Shown one piece after another: positions 62,197 to 64,000 of a stretch of 64,000 nucleotides of DNA (its first letter is position 1; every line of letters begins with the position of its first letter). The position numbers and the translations under genes were made by a program. Below the pieces are notes generated by a model that ran no database searches, was not told where the DNA came from, and saw nothing but the letters and a program-made list of their open reading frames with translations. Source of the stretch: Glossina fuscipes. Its lineage: Eukaryota; Arthropoda; Insecta; Diptera; Glossinidae. The stretch is taken from contig NW_023998556.1 of assembly GCF_014805625.2 (NCBI RefSeq), positions 506,707-570,706 on the forward strand. The letters run 5' to 3'.

Positions 62197-63541
62197 CATT
62201 ATTAAGAACTGGGAAGCGCTTATTAGTAGAATTTTTATAACTTTATTTGTATTTCTATTACGATGTTCTCATTTGAAGCATCACAGAATAACGTATATCC
62301 GCAAAGTTTTGAAGAATTTCAACAAATCATTTATACTTAAATCGCACAATGTACGTAAAGTTGATAGAATTTCGAAAGTTGCACGAGGGTTCAACATTTC
62401 TGCACGACAGTCGACGTTATGAGGTGATCGAGTTAATTTTAATAGGCGATTTCTCTCAGGTAAAAATTCTAAAGAAATGGGAAATACCAGTGAACATAAC
62501 CGTCGTATGCGATAGTTTTGATCTCCTTCTTTAGTTGTTTATTTGAAGAAATCTACTGCGGAAGACCATCAAATAGGTACTATGGTGATGTTGCTCCATC
62601 ATATCGCAATTGTCGGTTTTAGTTCCAACGGTTTATGAGAAGCGACACGAATGGGCTGAAAATGCCATTTTTGGCCCCTTGCTGCAAGAGCCTACTCTTT
62701 GGAGCTTGGAATGAAAGTTCTACCACACCTAGCATATTCACCAGACAAAGCGCATCATGATTACAACTTGTCGCCAAAAATATTGTGAAATATTGTCGAA
62801 AATGATGAAAACTATTTTGATTAATACATATTGTACCAATTTTCCACACTAAGTGACTTTCTCAAGTGGAAAAACTACCAAAATTAGCTTCATATTTCAC
62901 TTGAAAGGGTAAGATGTTACTTTTTTTAGCGAATCTTATTTTCAGTAAGTGTTCTTCAACGAGATCGAGAAGATTCTTAGCAGAAAAAATCATTAAAATT
63001 GTGGGAGTAAAAATTTCAAGAGGATTAAGGAGTATCTTTCTCAAAACATTGGTTGATTTTGCAGCTGCATTCTAAATAGCATTTTGAATTGTTTAATAAA
63101 TAAATCAAATATGTTTCCAATGCTTAGACTTAATTTTTTAACCGCTAGCTATATAAATGATAGCACATTTTGAAAGGCTACTGCTACATATACTCGAAAT
63201 GACTGAATAAGAATTATAATCACTTAACCATGCGTGCTTTTAAATTAAAAAATATAAATAGTTTACGACATTTACTTGTTTCATGTAATTCTAGACTAGC
63301 AGGTCGAAGAAAAATAACAAAAATGAGAGGCAAAATGGAGATTCTCATGCAATTTAAAATGAAAATTAGCGTTAGTGCAACTCTGACAGTGACTGCCGAT
63401 ACCATTGAAAATTTTTTTTGCTTAAAAAGAATTGTACATAATATTTATATGATATTTACGTAACACGGTGCATACATACATACATTACACACATATGATA
63501 TGAAGAAAATGATTTGATTTTGTCTGCACCTGAAAACGTAC
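62197..63541. other. Intron remainder without recognised content
   Basis: AT-rich; small open frames only, none with a domain or splice support. Confidence 0.5.
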
Positions 63542-63703
63542 CCTCCACGTTCAATTGTATGGCATGACGATCGGATCCGCGTTCATTTTCCACAACCAAA
63601 TAATAGGGACGAGCATCATGTTCGTTGGTATGATGTATATGCAATGTTGATAGGTAACAATCCTCGCGTGCATCTTGTAACAAATCATCAGCACGAAAAC
63701 GGT
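63542..63703 (-). CDS. Ig-domain exon (second half of the membrane-proximal Ig domain)
   Basis: A 162-nt exon, phase 1 at both ends, with a pyrimidine-rich acceptor (CTTGTTTCCTCACCCACCATACGTAG) and donor AGG|GTACGT. It encodes about 54 residues, including LSTLHIHHTNEHDARPYYL and VVENERGSDRHAIQLNVE. This is the E-F-G part of an Ig fold: S-x-L-x-I, D-A/x-x-x-Y, x-E-N-x-x-G-S and the final V-x-E strand. The usual F-strand Cys (Y-x-C) is replaced by Leu (YYL), so the domain lacks the standard disulfide. The membrane-proximal Ig of Drosophila Fasciclin III also lacks that Cys, as far as I recall, but the rest is too little to claim orthology. More Ig domains and the signal peptide must lie beyond the right edge. 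Confidence 0.83.
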
Positions 63704-64000
63704 CTACGTATGGTGGGTGAGGAAACAAGTGTGATGTAACGTGAACGGTTTGTTTCATGAAAAAGTTGTGTTGAGTCAGTAAATGGATGCGATCCACAAT
63801 TGCGTATCAGAGTGTCGGTAACATCCACATACATATGGATACATATGTATATATGTGTGCGGTTTGCAGCAATTGAAATTCACCGAACAAGAAGCAATTC
63901 ATTAATTCGCCCAAATTAGAGTCACCCACAATGGACGCAGGCGGACATGTTCACATATAATAGCGAACGTTGGCGTCATCATCATCATCATTGATTTAGC
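63704..64000 (-). other. Start of the next upstream intron
   Basis: A TGA stop in the exon frame at about 63807 and the good acceptor at 63704-63705 show this is intronic. It has CATA-type and (CAT)n short repeats near the window edge. Confidence 0.6.

Larger units (their letters stand above)
58557..63541 (-). other. 5-kb intron between Ig exon and membrane exon
   Basis: Contains the palindromic LTR composite at 60456-61155 and a pogo-like deletion derivative at 61453-62194; the rest is AT-rich without a supported gene. Confidence 0.7.

Noticed and set aside
1..64000. CRISPR arrays, bacterial operons or integrated viral genes
   Set aside because: No regularly spaced repeats, no bacterial gene organisation and no viral genes apart from LTR-retrotransposon remains without an envelope.

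Overview
This is AT-rich, intron-rich animal DNA that reads as a fly (Diptera) genome, probably a higher fly (Brachycera; a calyptrate fly is possible but not proven). The grounds are the coding style of the one real gene (Gln/Asn/Ser/His homopolymers, very long introns), the mix of insect mobile elements (Ty3/gypsy with a tRNA-Leu primer site, R1-type LINE, mariner, pogo-like, tRNA-derived SINE), and degenerate copies of a dispersed fly repeat carrying a CTGTCTGTCCGTCTG-like motif. There are no bacterial or viral genes.  LAYOUT. 1-6315: non-coding, with a long (AG)n tract. 6320-11960: a full-length but dead Ty3/gypsy-type LTR retrotransposon with ATAT target duplications. 14.1-15.65 kb: R1-clade LINE relic. 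22.7-24.5 kb: dispersed repeat, then a second, badly decayed gypsy-type relic. 26.67-26.85 kb: a well preserved tRNA-derived SINE in minus orientation. 27-41 kb: gene-poor AT-rich DNA with microsatellites and dispersed-repeat copies.  THE GENE. From 41005 to beyond the right edge runs one minus-strand gene for a single-pass membrane protein of the immunoglobulin superfamily. Four exons join in frame with good splice signals: half an Ig domain (63542-63703), the membrane segment (58443-58556), a 34-nt microexon (45977-46010) and a very large last exon (41005-44887). The 5' end, including signal peptide and outer Ig domains, lies outside the window. Introns of about 5 and 12.4 kb are filled with transposon debris: RTE-like LINE relic, mariner, old LTRs, a palindromic LTR composite and a pogo-like deletion derivative.  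THE MOST INTERESTING SIGNAL. The frame of this gene meets a TAG at 44626-44628, giving a short cytoplasmic tail that ends in T-R-V (class I PDZ-ligand type). The same frame then stays open for 1,206 more codons to a TAG at 41005. Chance cannot explain that. Either the stop is read through (TAG followed by CAG), or it is removed by splicing of a 45- or 48-nt in-frame intron whose donor and acceptors are visible, or this allele carries a nonsense change. The first two would switch the protein between a PDZ-ligand tail of about 106 residues and a tail of more than 1,300. I could not name the gene with confidence.  All transposon coding regions here are broken by stops, frameshifts or deletions; none looks able to move by itself.
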